Source of the DNA: Pohlia nutans
Lineage: Eukaryota; Streptophyta; Bryopsida; Bryales; Mniaceae
Length of the DNA stretch: 64,000 bases
Assembly (NCBI GenBank): GCA_022496805.1
Contig: CM040085.1
Location: 20,675,811-20,739,810 of the forward strand
Reading direction: 5' to 3'
The notes under the pieces are model-generated. The model saw only the letters and a list, made by a program, of their open reading frames with translations. It searched no databases and was not told the origin of the DNA. The translations under genes and the position numbers were made by a program. Below, piece by piece: positions 36,036-47,830 of this stretch (position 1 is its first letter; each line of letters begins with the position of its first letter).

Positions 36036-38329
36036 TATTATCATAAGTTGATAGAGCAATTTAGAACGACATTAGTAACAACATTGGAATGTCATTCCAA
36101 CAAGTCAAAATGACATTGAAATGTCGTTCTCACATGTTCTATGGAAATTTCCTTCTTACAATGTCATTTTGAGCATCTCCTCCTACTTGTGTATATACTA
36201 AATAGATTAATAAAATGAAGAGAGTAGTAATTAGCCATCAAACAAATGAAGGCGGACTATGATCCTTTGCATGAGATTTCAAGGGGAATCACAGTTGATT
36301 GTAATGATTTTATTGAACTTTTTGATTTTTTCCATTTCAATTAATTATGGATGATGTGACTTCTTGAAAGTACTCTATTTATTATTTTCACAAACCCATC
36401 AAAATCATGTAGTTCATCAAGCATTGAAACAAAGAATGGAAGGTGACTCTTTCTATCTTAAGATTTAAAATTGCAATTAAATTTTTATGGAGAAGTACTA
36501 GAGGTTGCCACCTAATTAATCTTTCATTTCTTATGCAAAGATATTGAAGATGAAGTTTGAAGTCAACGAGTCTAATGTTACATTCACACCAAGGGGGAAT
36601 ATTTCAAATTTGGGTGAGATAAAAAAAATCCACTATACTAGATGGTTGAGATTGGAGGGAAGAATATTGTATCCCAGTAATAGAATTGACCAATAAATAA
36701 ACAAATAAGTCATTTTTGGAAATTATTGGCTATTTTTACAAAATTTATATTTTAAAATTGTCACAAATGTAGAAAAATTACCATTCTTAACAAGTTTTGA
36801 AGTTGTTTGGTAACTAAGTGTGAAGTAGAAGTTAGTATGGCAGAAGGGAGAAAGGAATCGGTTTTGTAATGGAAAATTCAATCATACTCGTCCTCAAAGC
36901 ACATGGGTTAAGAACTTGCAAGACTATGAGCACTTAATTACTAAAAAATATTTCTATAGTGAAGTACCAATATTTTGCATGTGCCTCCTTATTGTGCAAT
37001 GGATTATCCCCCATAGTGTAATGTGTATACGTACTTTGGCCTCATTTTAATAAATGGGCTTTCACACCCTACTCCCATATTTCTTTCAAAGTGGTAATAA
37101 AAGGGTGAATTAATGGTACAAATGGGGTTATGGTAGGTGTCACAAAGAACCACATCACATGAATAGGACGCAATATCTACCATAGCTTTAGGAGATTACG
37201 AGATTTTTTCAAAGATTGTTGTATATGCTTTAAAAAGATGCACTAGCCTAACAAATTAAGCATTGTAATGACTATAATCCTTTGTCCCTAATTGTATGAT
37301 AAGTTACATACTGATACTAGTAAAAAAAACTCGTCGTTACAGATAATATGGAAATGTCAAGTTGAATGTATTATGAATAAATAAGATAACACAATTTTCA
37401 TGTTACTCTTGTTTATCCATAACACATTTAACCTGACATTTCCATGTTCTCTCTAAGAGGGGTTTTTTTTTCTCTCTAGTGTGGATTCGTCACTGAAGGT
37501 CTGAAGAGGAAGAACCTTTGTATTGTACATGATTGTACAATACCTGACAATAAGTCTTTTAACCCCTACTTGTTTTCAGCAACACATAGATGTGACCTTT
37601 TGGCTCCTTATTTACAAATGGAAAGCGGTTTAAGCTCTAGATGGAATAAGCTATAGTAAGCAATCCAACATTTTTTGTTAACATAAAATTGTAAGTGTGA
37701 AAGGAAAATGCCAAGGATTACAAGACTTATTATTAGGTACTATCTTCAATGTCTGGGAAGAACCAACCTTTAGTTATAGATTAACCGGTTGAAATTCAAA
37801 ATTTCCTGATTGAGTTCAAAATCTTAGGAAAAAAATTGATCATTTGAGGGGGAAGTTAGAGAATGTTTTCTACTTGTTTTTAGGCCTAGCTGAGAGAAGG
37901 CTTGTCTAAGAAAATCTACGATCTTACCTAATTAAGCTAAAATTTCTCCTCGGATTGTGACTATCATACATTTGGGTGAAGCAAGGTATAGTGGACCACT
38001 AAATGTACCCTATGAAGATCCTACAATGCAAGGTTAAAAAATTCATATTAAATTTGAATTTTTTTGGTACAAGAAAGTAGTAGATATGTTATTTTACAAA
38101 ATCAAACAAAGAGTTTTGAAAAAATCACCTTCATTAAATTTAAATATGAATATGCAATTTGAGAAGTGGCTGAAATTTTAAAAAAGTTGTCGGTCAACAA
38201 CCAAGAAAGTTTGTAAGAAATACGCTAAAAGTGCATTAAATTATTACTTTTTTGTATTTTCTTTTTGATGTAGCCCTCAGCATCACTATGAAATTTAAGA
38301 ATATTTAAAAAAAATCAAGGAGAAAATAC
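36036..38329. other. AT-rich spacer with one CACTA-like MITE
   Basis: No gene was seen. At about 37312-37482 inverted ends ACTAGTAAAAAAAACTC and GGGGTTTTTTTTTCTCTCTAGT enclose an inverted GGAAATGTCA/TGACATTTCC pair, suggesting a small CACTA-type MITE. A lone TTAACCCCTA lies at 37559. Confidence 0.45.
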
Positions 38330-38906
38330 TTAACCCCTAACTGCCCAACAAAGCAGAAAACGCTTGATGTACAGAATCATTTGCCGTTTTCTCATCCGTG
38401 GTGATCTTTTTGCAGTGTGAAATTTTTATAGTAGATTTTATGGGGAGTTAGCTTCATGCATGTATGATCCGATTAGAAAGGGGATGATTTATGAAATTTT
38501 CATGCCTCATTTCATGTTGCAATGATTCACCAAAAATTTCAAAGATTTTAGTCTAAATGTGAACTTGAAAAAATAAACTCATAAAATTAAGCAACCAAAA
38601 AATCTCCAAAAATCACTACACTTAGAGTATTACATTTCAACCTATCACAACAAATTTCATTCAAAGATTGTTAATATCTTATTCGTAATTGAATTACAAA
38701 ATAATTTTGAATTTCAAGTTTCAAATTTTATACAAAAATATTGGTGATAGCAATTGTAGATCTAACCATATGGATAGAATCTAAAATTCATAATGTACAA
38801 CCTTTATTCATACAACAAGTTCAAAATATCCCTTTTAGTTGAATTTTATAATGCATCTTTGCAAAACTGCCAAATATGGAGAGGGGTGAGGACGTTTAGG
38901 GGTTAA
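38330..38906. mobile_element. TTAA-flanked piggyBac-like MITE
   Basis: TTAA CCCCTAACTGCCC at the left is mirrored by GACGTTTAGGGG TTAA at the right. Family members are 18861-19445 (degenerate) and the start at 63963. There is no coding capacity. Confidence 0.74.
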
Positions 38907-39289
38907 GGTCATCAAATTTACATTTGAAATGAGATTTAAACAATTTTTTTCAAATGCAACTTTTAATTAAAAAAATTGGAGATCTTCCTTTGAAACTTTG
39001 AATTTTAGTATCTATAACAATCCCAAAGGGTTCCATGAAAACAAAACAAAATAAATAACATTTTGGTATAATTTTATAGCCTTTGACAAAAACATTCAGA
39101 TTTCAGAATTGATGCCCAACATTTTGGTATAGAATACCTTGCTTTCAACCATCCACCTCTGCAAAATCACGAGATTCTGAATAATTTTTCATTGGTTAAA
39201 CCGTTGAAGTTGTGCACAATTGTAATGGTGGGTCGGAGTGGCATTATGGGATTATATTGTAAAATAATCCCAGGGAAGTAGCACACAGT

Positions 39290-39343
39290 TTCTGTGGTCA
39301 TACCAAGGCTACCACACCAAATCCCATCGGAACTCTGAAGTTA
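39290..39343 (+). rRNA. 5S rRNA gene, 5' half (nt 1-54)
   Basis: GGTCATACCA, then GCTACCACACC, AATCCCATCGGAACTC and TGAAGTTA match the first 54 nt of plant 5S rRNA. The first few bases are degenerate. The gene stops exactly at GTTA, where the tail of an antisense LINE begins. The remaining part lies at 54154-54221. Confidence 0.82.
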
Positions 39344-40754
39344 GATAGATAGATAGATAGAAACACCGACCCTATTGCAAGGCCGGCGTGAATAAAGTGT
39401 CCGTTCGTAATGTCAAAATCCCAATACCCACCCGACAAAGGGACCTTGGAACAGTACTACTCTCCCCTTTCGAGGATGGACACTATAGTAGCCAAAACAA
39501 AGTAACAGTAACAGTAACAAAGGATAAAAGCTGTTAGTTTGTATAAAGGTATGTCTGGAGCTAATTATTATCACCAAGTCATGAGTTCTTTGGTTGGTTG
39601 GTGAAGGGCGTTGTATCACATTTATGTGGTCCGGGTTCGAAACCAATTGGGCTCGTTGAGCAGTGGTGTGATGCACATGGCTTGGTGCTGCTAGTGAGTT
39701 ATCATGGCAGGAAAGTTTGTACCAACCAACCGGCCCGTCCTATCCCCTGAGACAAGTTGAGCTAGTTGTTTGAAAAGAGTGGCTAGCAGTGGTTTTCACC
39801 ACTACCCTCCCTCTTTTATTGTACTATTCTGTTGGTATTGGTTGATTATTTTCTATACGTCTTTTATGTAAAAGGATAGATCTGGCATACTGTATGGCAA
39901 TGGTATTTATTGCTTTGAATGTGTGTTTTATGGAGGTTTCGCAAATGTTCAGTTTTGTTTCTAGTTGTTTCATTGAGGGGACGTGTGTGGTTCCTCTAGC
40001 TCCAGCTGTAATGACTGATAGGATCTACTTTCCAACCTTGTTGTATGATGTTATTGATTAAAGGTTGGTATTTTGTAATTTTTCTGCCAATTTTTTCTGG
40101 TGAAAATCTGTCGTTTGTGTATGTGAATTCTATAAATTGTATGGTTAAGTTATCATTGAGGTTTAGAGGAGGTGGGCTTTGGTATGGGAGACCTTTAATG
40201 CATAGTATATCTGGTTTGAATCTGGCATTACATTGACACCTTCGTTGATCACAAGTACATGGTAATAACCATGGAGGAACTGTGTTTTCTTGTGGATTAT
40301 TGTTGAATGTGCCCGCATTCATGAGAGTGTAGCGTCTTGATTTATTTGAGGATAGTATTAATTTTCTTAATTCCCAAACCGCTTTGTTGTGTCTTTTGGT
40401 TCTTAGTGCATGTATATGGTGTTGTTTGCATATTAAGAGTACATGTAGTCATGTATCTGCATCTTGTGAGTTATAAATGGGACATGTTTTTGAAGGAAAT
40501 CTTTGTACACCAAAAATTAGTTGCTTTCTAGCGTTTCCCATGTATTGACCGGTTCTAAATTTTAGTAGGCTTGTTTTTTGTGAGTCTGTTATTTCTGGGT
40601 TATTCCAAAAGTCATTGGACATTTCGTTGTCTATGATGGGGTTTGTTGTCCATTTGTTAATGTTGGGGAAATCTTCTGCCAGTATTTCTAGGTTATTTTC
40701 TCTGTCATATTTCTTTATGTATTCATCCAGACATCTAACCGGACCTTTGTCTGG

Positions 40755-43700
40755 TCATTTGTTACGACCGGGCCATGTGTTTTTTTGGAAGTAGTATGGT
40801 ATGGTATGTGCAAATTCATGTGGGTTTGCTGCAAATTGATAACCTCTTTTCATGGTGCCTTCTTTTGCAAGTTGATCTGCTTGTTCATTACCGTAAATTT
40901 TAGCGTGTGCTTTTACTTTGTATATTGTGGTGGGTTGTGTTCGCTTTTTTAGCATTTTTACCATTTCTTCTAGTATGGTTTTGTCGGCGTGGTTGTTTTG
41001 TTGGGTTGGGTGTTTTAGTTGTGTATTTAGAACGTGTATACAGTTGAGACAATCAGTAAAAATATGTGCAGGTTCGTTTATATATGTAGTGGTGATCAGT
41101 GAAAGTGTTTCATGTATGGCCATTAGTTCTGCTCTGAAGCATGTTTGTAGTCCAGGTAGTCTTTTTGATATTTGTACGTCTGGTTTAGATGAGTTGTAGA
41201 TTCCATATCCTGCTTTTTCTTTTTTCCAATGACCATCATCAACTTCTTTAGGTGGTAAAAAGGATCCATCAGTGTAGTAACTATGTTGTGGCAGAAATTT
41301 TAGTGTGGTGTTTATTTCAAAATTTGGTAAGGATATTATGTCAATATTTTGTGGATTGTAGTATGGGGGGTATATTAGTTTGTTCCATTGTGTGCATTTG
41401 TTAACTTTTGTATTAGGTGGTGTAGGTGGTGCTGTTTGTGTATGGTATTGCGAGATTTGTAAATTTTCAATTATTGTGTTTATGGAGTTTAATTGGTTGA
41501 TTGTGCCAATGTTGTTATTTTGATGGTGAATACACCATATGTGTATTGCAAGTGGTTCGGTTCGGGTTTTGTTGGGTTCTAATGGTATTGTTGGTTTGTC
41601 ATATGTAATGGTGTCCGCGGCAAAATGTATAATGGCGTGCGTATCCGGAAAGGGTCCATTGTATGGTGATAGATTTTGGTACCAGTTGGTGTCTGGAATT
41701 GCCAAAATGGTAACAGTTTCAGGGTCTTGTTTTGCTGCTAGTCTTGCCCAATGTATTGTTTGTTGTGCTGTTTCGACGTCATTTGGGTGGGCATATCCAA
41801 TACCTTTCCATTTGTATTGAAAGGCTGTCTCTAGTGAGCCAAAAATCTTGTCTCTGGCGAATGTTGAGTAGAATTGGGTGGATTTCATGGAACATGTTAT
41901 TGGTGAGGAAAAGTATGAGTGTGTTATATTAAATGTTGTTATTAGTGTGTCTAGAATGTTAGTTGGAATGGTATGGTGTGGTGTTTTTATTGAACCTTTT
42001 TTACTATTTTTGTGTTCGTATCTTTGGTATAACCAATCTACTTTTGTTTCAAATGTTTGTATAGCAGGTATTAGTCTACGGATGTTGTATTTGTTGTTGT
42101 TATATTGTTGCCATAGCCATTTTATTCTTGTAGTCGAAATGGTGGTGATATATTTACCGGTATCATTGTATATGTGAGTTTTGTCATTTTGTGTTTGAAT
42201 GGTGCACTTGTTTGTGTCTATATCTCTTTCTGGGTTACATTCAATTGTGGATGTTTTAATGTAGGGGATTATTGTTGAGGATGGGATATATTTTGTGTCT
42301 CTAATTTGTTCGGGTGTAAATTGTATGTTTATAATATTTTGATAGTGACTATTTTGATATTCTGTGTAGTATTTTGTAAGTAGGTTTAGATTGTGGTGTA
42401 TTACTGTTGGTAGGTTTAGTGGAAATAGTTCGCGTTGTTCTAACCACTTAGTGTATGTTATGTGGTTTGAGTCTATCCATTGGCATAAATAGGTGTTATA
42501 TTTTTTTGATATTTTATATTTATCTTTTGTGGTAATTGTTTTGTGTTTTAATATTGTGTGAATGGGATATCTTATGGGATCGTTCTTTATGTTTTGTGGT
42601 GGAGCTGGTTGTTGTGGTTGATGTGGATGAGGGATTTGTACGGAGTTTATTGGTGTTCTTGGTATTATTCTGTGGTTATAAATTTTATATTTTTCTTTTA
42701 GTGTGCGGGGTGGTGAATGTATTTGGCATATATTTGGGCAATCTTGGGTACATTTTGGTTCACAGAAGAGTTGTTCTGCTATGTTTAGTGCACTTTTTTC
42801 TAGTTTAGTTGGATTTTGATAGTATATTTTAAATTCTTCTGGTGACATTAGTTTTGTGCCGTTGAGAAGGATAATATGTTTTATTTTATATATATTGAGT
42901 GCCATTAGTTTGTACAGTAATTTAATGGAGAGTTGTGGGTCTAAGTGTGGTAGTTCATTTATGGCTATAGTTCTCCATTCTTGTTCTAGTTCTGTCATGT
43001 GAAGTTGGAAGTTTTCTTCTGTGCTTTTTAGGTGTATACCACCAGCTGTTTTTAAAAGGAATAATGTTCGTGTTGTCGGTGATGTAATGCAATCTTGGAG
43101 TTTAATTCTTGGGATGCCTTCGGCACCACCAGCTTTGGCAAGTATGTGTTGTATTAGTCCTTTATATATTATTCCAAGTCGTCCTTTGTCGTTAAGTGCA
43201 TTTCGAAGTTGTTCACCAATGCATCTGAGGTAGGCATTTTTTAAAGAGAAGGCTTCTAGTCCGAATAGATCATGTGGGAGTTGGGTAATTATGTTTGCAG
43301 TGCTTTTAGGTAGTCCACATATTGTTTTTTGGATTGCAATAATTTGTTTGTCAAGATTTTTAATAGTTGGTAGTGAGTATGGGACTGCAAAGAAGCTGTA
43401 GGCTATGCCTGCTCTAATTACTGCCATATTGATTCTTTGTTTTATAGTGGCAGGGCATTTTGATAATTGCTTGCATTGGTCTATTATTTTGGTTGTGGTA
43501 ATATGTGTTTGGAGCTTCCATTTTAGTGATGGAACCAACTGTATGCCTAAATAGACATAAGGTTCATTTTGATGTAGTACTGGTAGTGTTTGGTCTCTGT
43601 AGTTGATTTTTTGGTTTGTTATGTGAGTTTTAAATTTGTTTGGTTGCGTTTTGGTTTTATTTTGGCAACCGGTGACTGCGCATTTTGTAACTCCCAAGTC

Positions 43701-44756
43701 CGTGCCTGCCCATTCACAGAATTTGTCAATTTTATTTAGTTGTGTTTGTAGTGATTTTGTATTATTTAATATAGCTGCTAAGTCGTCTGCGTATGCTGCA
43801 GAGCTAATTTTTATTTTTGATGTACCAAATGTGTATCCATTTTCCCCTCTTTGTAGCCATCTCAAAAGTGGTTCAAAAAAAATTATGAATAGATATGGAC
43901 TGAGTGTGTCTCCTTGTATGGTTCCTCTTTGAATCGGTATTGGTTTTGTTTTGTCAAAGTGTTCTCCGATAAATACAGTGTTTGAGTGAGAGTATATGTT
44001 TCCTACTAGCATTACTGCATCTGCTGGGAATCCAAGATCTTCCATTATAGCTAAGAGTCTTGCATGATCTAAAGAGCCAAATGCATTTTTGAAGTCTATA
44101 TATAGTAGATATATGTCTTGATTTGTAAATTTTGCGTCTTCTAGTGCTGCAATGAGGAGTTGTAGTTGTCTTGCTGTGCTTCTTTCTGCTTTGAATCCTT
44201 CTTGACTGTCGTGTAATATTTGGTATTCTTCTCCGTACGCTGATAGTATGTATGTTAGTGTACTAGTGAAGAATTTGTATATTGTGTTTGCAAGTGCTAT
44301 TGGTCTGTGGTTTGGCAGTTGTGCGGGGTCCCCTTTTTTATAAAGTAGTATGGTTAGACTAATTTTCGATGAGGCTGGGATATGTTTTTGTTTGTAGCAG
44401 TGAGTAAAAAATAGAAAGAGTAGTTTGTGGAAGCATTCATGCATATTTTTTAGTATTGAATTGGGGATTTTGTCTGGGCCTGGTGTTTTGTTGTTAGATA
44501 GGTGTTTGAGACACATTTCATATGTTTCTCTATCAAAGTGTTTATAGAGTGGAATTTGTGAGTTACCTCTTTTTTCTATTACAAACCCATCAAGGTCATG
44601 CCATGGGTATTGTCTAACTCCGCAAGTGCACTGTATTGGGTGTTCGGGTTGGTAGTAGCATGTTGGTACTGTAGGTCTATTGCTAATTGATTGTTGTATG
44701 TGGATTTCATTTGCTATGTCTTCTGGGCTGGTTAGTATGTTGTTGTTTCTATCCAT
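40755..44756 (-). pseudogene. LINE reverse transcriptase and RNase H (1333 codons open)
   Basis: The reverse transcriptase shows GPDKIPNSIL, HRPIALANTIYKFF, LYIDFKNAFGSLDH, GTIQGDTLSPYLF and the catalytic YADD at residues 322-325. A long connector follows. The RNase H domain starts YTDGSF (Asp about 1163), then FRAELMAIHETL, IFTDCLNCI and VKAHAKIYGNEQADQLAKEG, with the expected acidic and His residues. Upstream codons in the same frame contain two TAG stops, and a TAA follows at 40757-40755. The intact catalytic residues suggest inactivation was recent. Confidence 0.88.
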
Positions 44757-44939
44757 AATGCAGTCTAATGGTGGTGTTTCTTGATTTTTGAAAACTTTTT
44801 TGTTTATTTTCTTTGAGCTTTTGTCGTATAATTGTCTGTATTTTGATATTGCCTATTTTATACAGCTTTGGGTGTATTTTGTGGTGATTTTACGGGCTTG
44901 TATTTTTGTTGTTTTGGCTATTTCTACTAGTGATTGGAT

Positions 44940-45737
44940 CTATTCTTGTTGATTATGTTCTTGGGTTGAGAGTGGTGGGATGGTAACATTTGTGTGGTTT
45001 TTTAATTCTTCGATTATTGGATGTGTTTGCCAATTTTGTCTATTTTTTGTTATGTAAATTTTTTTTCTAATTAAATGGTAGGTGGATAGGTGATTTTTCC
45101 ATGTTTTTTGTAGTTTTCTTGGTAAGAAGCTTCCTTGTTGGGAAGTACGGTTTGTTAATGTCGGGAGTGGTGGTGCACTACAAGTTTCTTGAATTTTATC
45201 TGATATTTTTTGTATTACGTGATCTAGTTTTGAACATGATGTTTGCCATTGGTCGTCTGTCAGTTGATCATTTGATAGTATTGTGATGAGTTCGTTTATT
45301 TGCAGAGCATTTTCTTCAAAGTATTCTATTTTGAATTTTTCCAGATTTTCTTGTGGTATGGGATTTAGAATTCTCGTTGTTTTATTTGTTATTGGCATAG
45401 GTCTTGCTAATAAGGTGTTTGGTGGTATGTATAATGTTACTGGTGAGTGGTCAGAATTAAGGTTGTGGTCATTGTCTGTAGTTGATGTATATAAAGTATT
45501 ATCTGGTGTTTTAATGTAGTATCCATCTATTAGGCTGGTTTGGTTATAGTTTAGTCCCCCTTGTCTGGAGAATGGGTAATCTGTTGGGATGTATTCTAAT
45601 TGAAGATTATTTGTAAATGTTCTCCATTCTATGTCTTCTGTTTGTGGTGGGGTTGTGTCGGTTTCATTTTGTCGTCCTATAAGTGCTATATCTCTGTTAA
45701 AGTCACTACATAATATGTGTGGTATTTGGATGTGCAT
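44940..45737 (-). pseudogene. LINE endonuclease C-terminal part and linker
   Basis: CSDFNRDIALIG matches the conserved substrate-binding/catalytic block of LINE apurinic endonucleases, and DHNLNSDHSPVTLYI matches the final SDH active-site motif. It continues in a different frame from the upstream endonuclease half. The frameshift lies at about 45725. Confidence 0.8.
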
Positions 45738-45858
45738 TGATTTGTTGCGTTATGTTTTGTTGGATCATTGGTATATATTGTATGTCTTCTACATGTGACG
45801 GCATATACATGTGAATAATTAGCCACGTTTGTAGTGGTTTGTTGTCTATTTTTATTAT

Positions 45859-47574
45859 TTATAGATATGGTGATATTTCTTTGGAGGTTGGGATTTTAGT
45901 GATATTGCCGGGGTATGCGTATTTTTGATGTATTAGTGTGAGGAGTCCTCCTCTTGCGGGTATGTATGGCATTCTTTGTTGCATGCATCTTGTTAGGGCA
46001 TGTGTGTTGTTAAAAATTAGTTTGTATTTTGGGAATAGGTTTTGTATATATTTGGTGGATTTTGTAGCGGTTAGTTTAGTTTCTTGTATTGTGATGATAG
46101 CGGGTTCGACGGGTGTGTTGGAGATTAGTTCGTGTAGATTTGGAAGGGCTGTATTTAGTGATGAAGAATTCCATGTTATAAATCTTGTATTGTGGTTTGT
46201 TGTATATATTTCTTGTGGTTGTACTAGGGGTACGTTTGGGAGTGGTGGAGGATGGGTATATTCAGGTAGTGGTTCATGAATTTTTAGGGTTTCTTCTAAT
46301 AGATTTATAGGGAGGAATGAGAATTTATTACTCATGGCTTGGAGGGTTATTGATTCGTTGTGGTGATGGATAAACTTATATATTTCTTTGTGTATGGTAT
46401 TAGGTGGATTTATTAAGTTTTGATTTTTATTTGTGAATTCTATATATGGATGTGTAATTGGAATATGTCTTTCAGGTGGATTTTGTAATATGGCCATTTT
46501 TTCTAATAGTATTGTTGTCCAGTCTGGGTTTGGAATTTGTATTAGGAGTTGGTCACATGATTCTTTTGATGGACTAATAGTGATGATAAGTGCGTATAAT
46601 ATTTTTGGTGATGGGTGGTGTTGGTTTTGGTATATATATTTTGATATGTGTGGATAGTCATTACTAGCTTCCGTATGATTTGGATGTGTTATATTTAGAA
46701 TGGGTGAGAATTGTTTTGCTAAGTGTTGGTATTCTGGTTGTAGTTTAATCGTGCTTGGTATAAAGTATGTTTTGGATCTTCTTTTATGTGTAGGTGGATG
46801 TGTTTTTAATAGGTCGGGCATGGGCCCGGGGTTGGTTTCGATGTCCCTGCATAATAGTAATATTTGGTATAAAAAGTTTCTTTTTAGAGGAGATTTTTGG
46901 GCTATTTTTTCTTTTCTCTTTTTTATTTGTTTATTTTGGACGAGGCCGGTAGGCCGAGTCCATTGTTGGTGCTCATTTCTATCTATATTGTTTTTGAAAA
47001 ACTTTTTATGTTCTAAGTTTTTTGTGGTGTTTTGTTTAATTTTCTTTTGAGGTGTAGGTGTAGAATATTTATTGTAATTGGTTTTATGTAGTATATTGTT
47101 TATTTTGTGGGTTTTTTTGGTGTGTTTTAGACTTGTTTTAGTGTTCTTGTGTATAGGTATAGTTAGTTGTGTCAAACTTTTTGATGTATGTTTTGATTTA
47201 AATTTTTTTGTTGATGTTTTTGGTATGTGGGTTTGAGATTTGGAATTGGTTTTTGAGGTTATATTTATGTGATTTTTTGGTGTGTTATCTTTGTGTGTTT
47301 TTGTGTGTAGGGCTTTATATGTGGTATTTGAGAGTAATTTGTTGTGTTTTTTGGTTATAATGTTGTTTCTTTTGGTATTTAGTTTTGTTTTGTTGTTTTT
47401 CTTTTTCTTTTTGTAAAATTTTGTGTATATATTGGAGTATTTGTAGTATGTTCTTTGTGTGTTGTAGAGATGTATTTGTATTTTGGTATTGTATGAGTTT
47501 TTTGGTATAGGTATATTGTTGTATTTGTATTTTGTACAAATCTGTATTTTGTATTTGGTATTGGTATATACCAT
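45859..47574 (-). pseudogene. LINE leader with 2A-like motif and endonuclease N-terminal part
   Basis: 571 codons. Roughly residues 1-200 are Lys/Thr/Asn-rich low complexity. A 2A-like DIETNPGP follows at about residues 244-251, then a spacer rich in His and Pro. The start of an endonuclease (RFITWNSSSLNT, IITIQETKLT) occupies the end. It ends at TAA 45861-45859, but recognisable sequence (TWLIIHMYMPSHVEDIQ) continues in frame behind it. The true start codon could be later than 47574. Confidence 0.75.
46822..46845 (-). other. 2A-like translational skipping motif DIETNPGP
   Basis: The minus strand encodes D-I-E-T-N-P-G-P, preceded by LLLCR. It fits the 2A consensus D-x-E-x-N-P-G-P, at which the ribosome skips the Gly-Pro bond. 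2A-like motifs are known near the N-terminus of some animal and trypanosome LINEs with similar LLLC-type upstream residues. Activity here is inferred from the motif alone. Confidence 0.78.
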
Positions 47575-47830
47575 TTTATTGTATTTTTTGGGTATAATAA
47601 TATAGTATAATATTTGTATATAGATAGTCTATTCGTATAAGTATTTTTTGGTATTTTTTTGGTATATAATATACCATACTCTATGTTCCAGCGTATATAT
47701 ACTTGTATGTGTTCTAAAGTGTATACTACTTGTATACTATACATGTACTTACTACCGTATATGTAGTTAGTATCTGTAAATGTATTGGTATAGTATAAGT
47801 ATACTATATATTCTACCTTGTAGTCTTTGA
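47575..47830. other. AT-rich gap between ORF1-like frame and LINE ORF2
   Basis: Dense TATAC/GTATA repeats and short palindromes. It separates two same-strand frames by 257 bp, a spacing compatible with a LINE inter-ORF region. Confidence 0.45.

Larger units (their letters stand above)
39344..47574 (-). mobile_element. LINE with 2A-like peptide, APE, RT and RNase H
   Basis: A minus-strand non-LTR element ending in a (TCTA)n tail (plus strand GATA, 39344-39360) directly joined to the 5S half. Order from its 5' end: Lys/Thr-rich leader, 2A-like motif, apurinic endonuclease, reverse transcriptase, RNase H, and a Cys/His-type tail near 40430-40480 (CPIYNSQDADT then LHVLLIC). The sense strand is strikingly poor in G and rich in A and C. 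The long frame is broken by a TAA at 45861-45859, a frameshift near 45725, TAG codons at 44942 and about 44851, and further stops at the C-terminus. It is recent but dead. RNase H places it nearer I/R1-like groups than plant L1; clade not determined. Confidence 0.85.
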
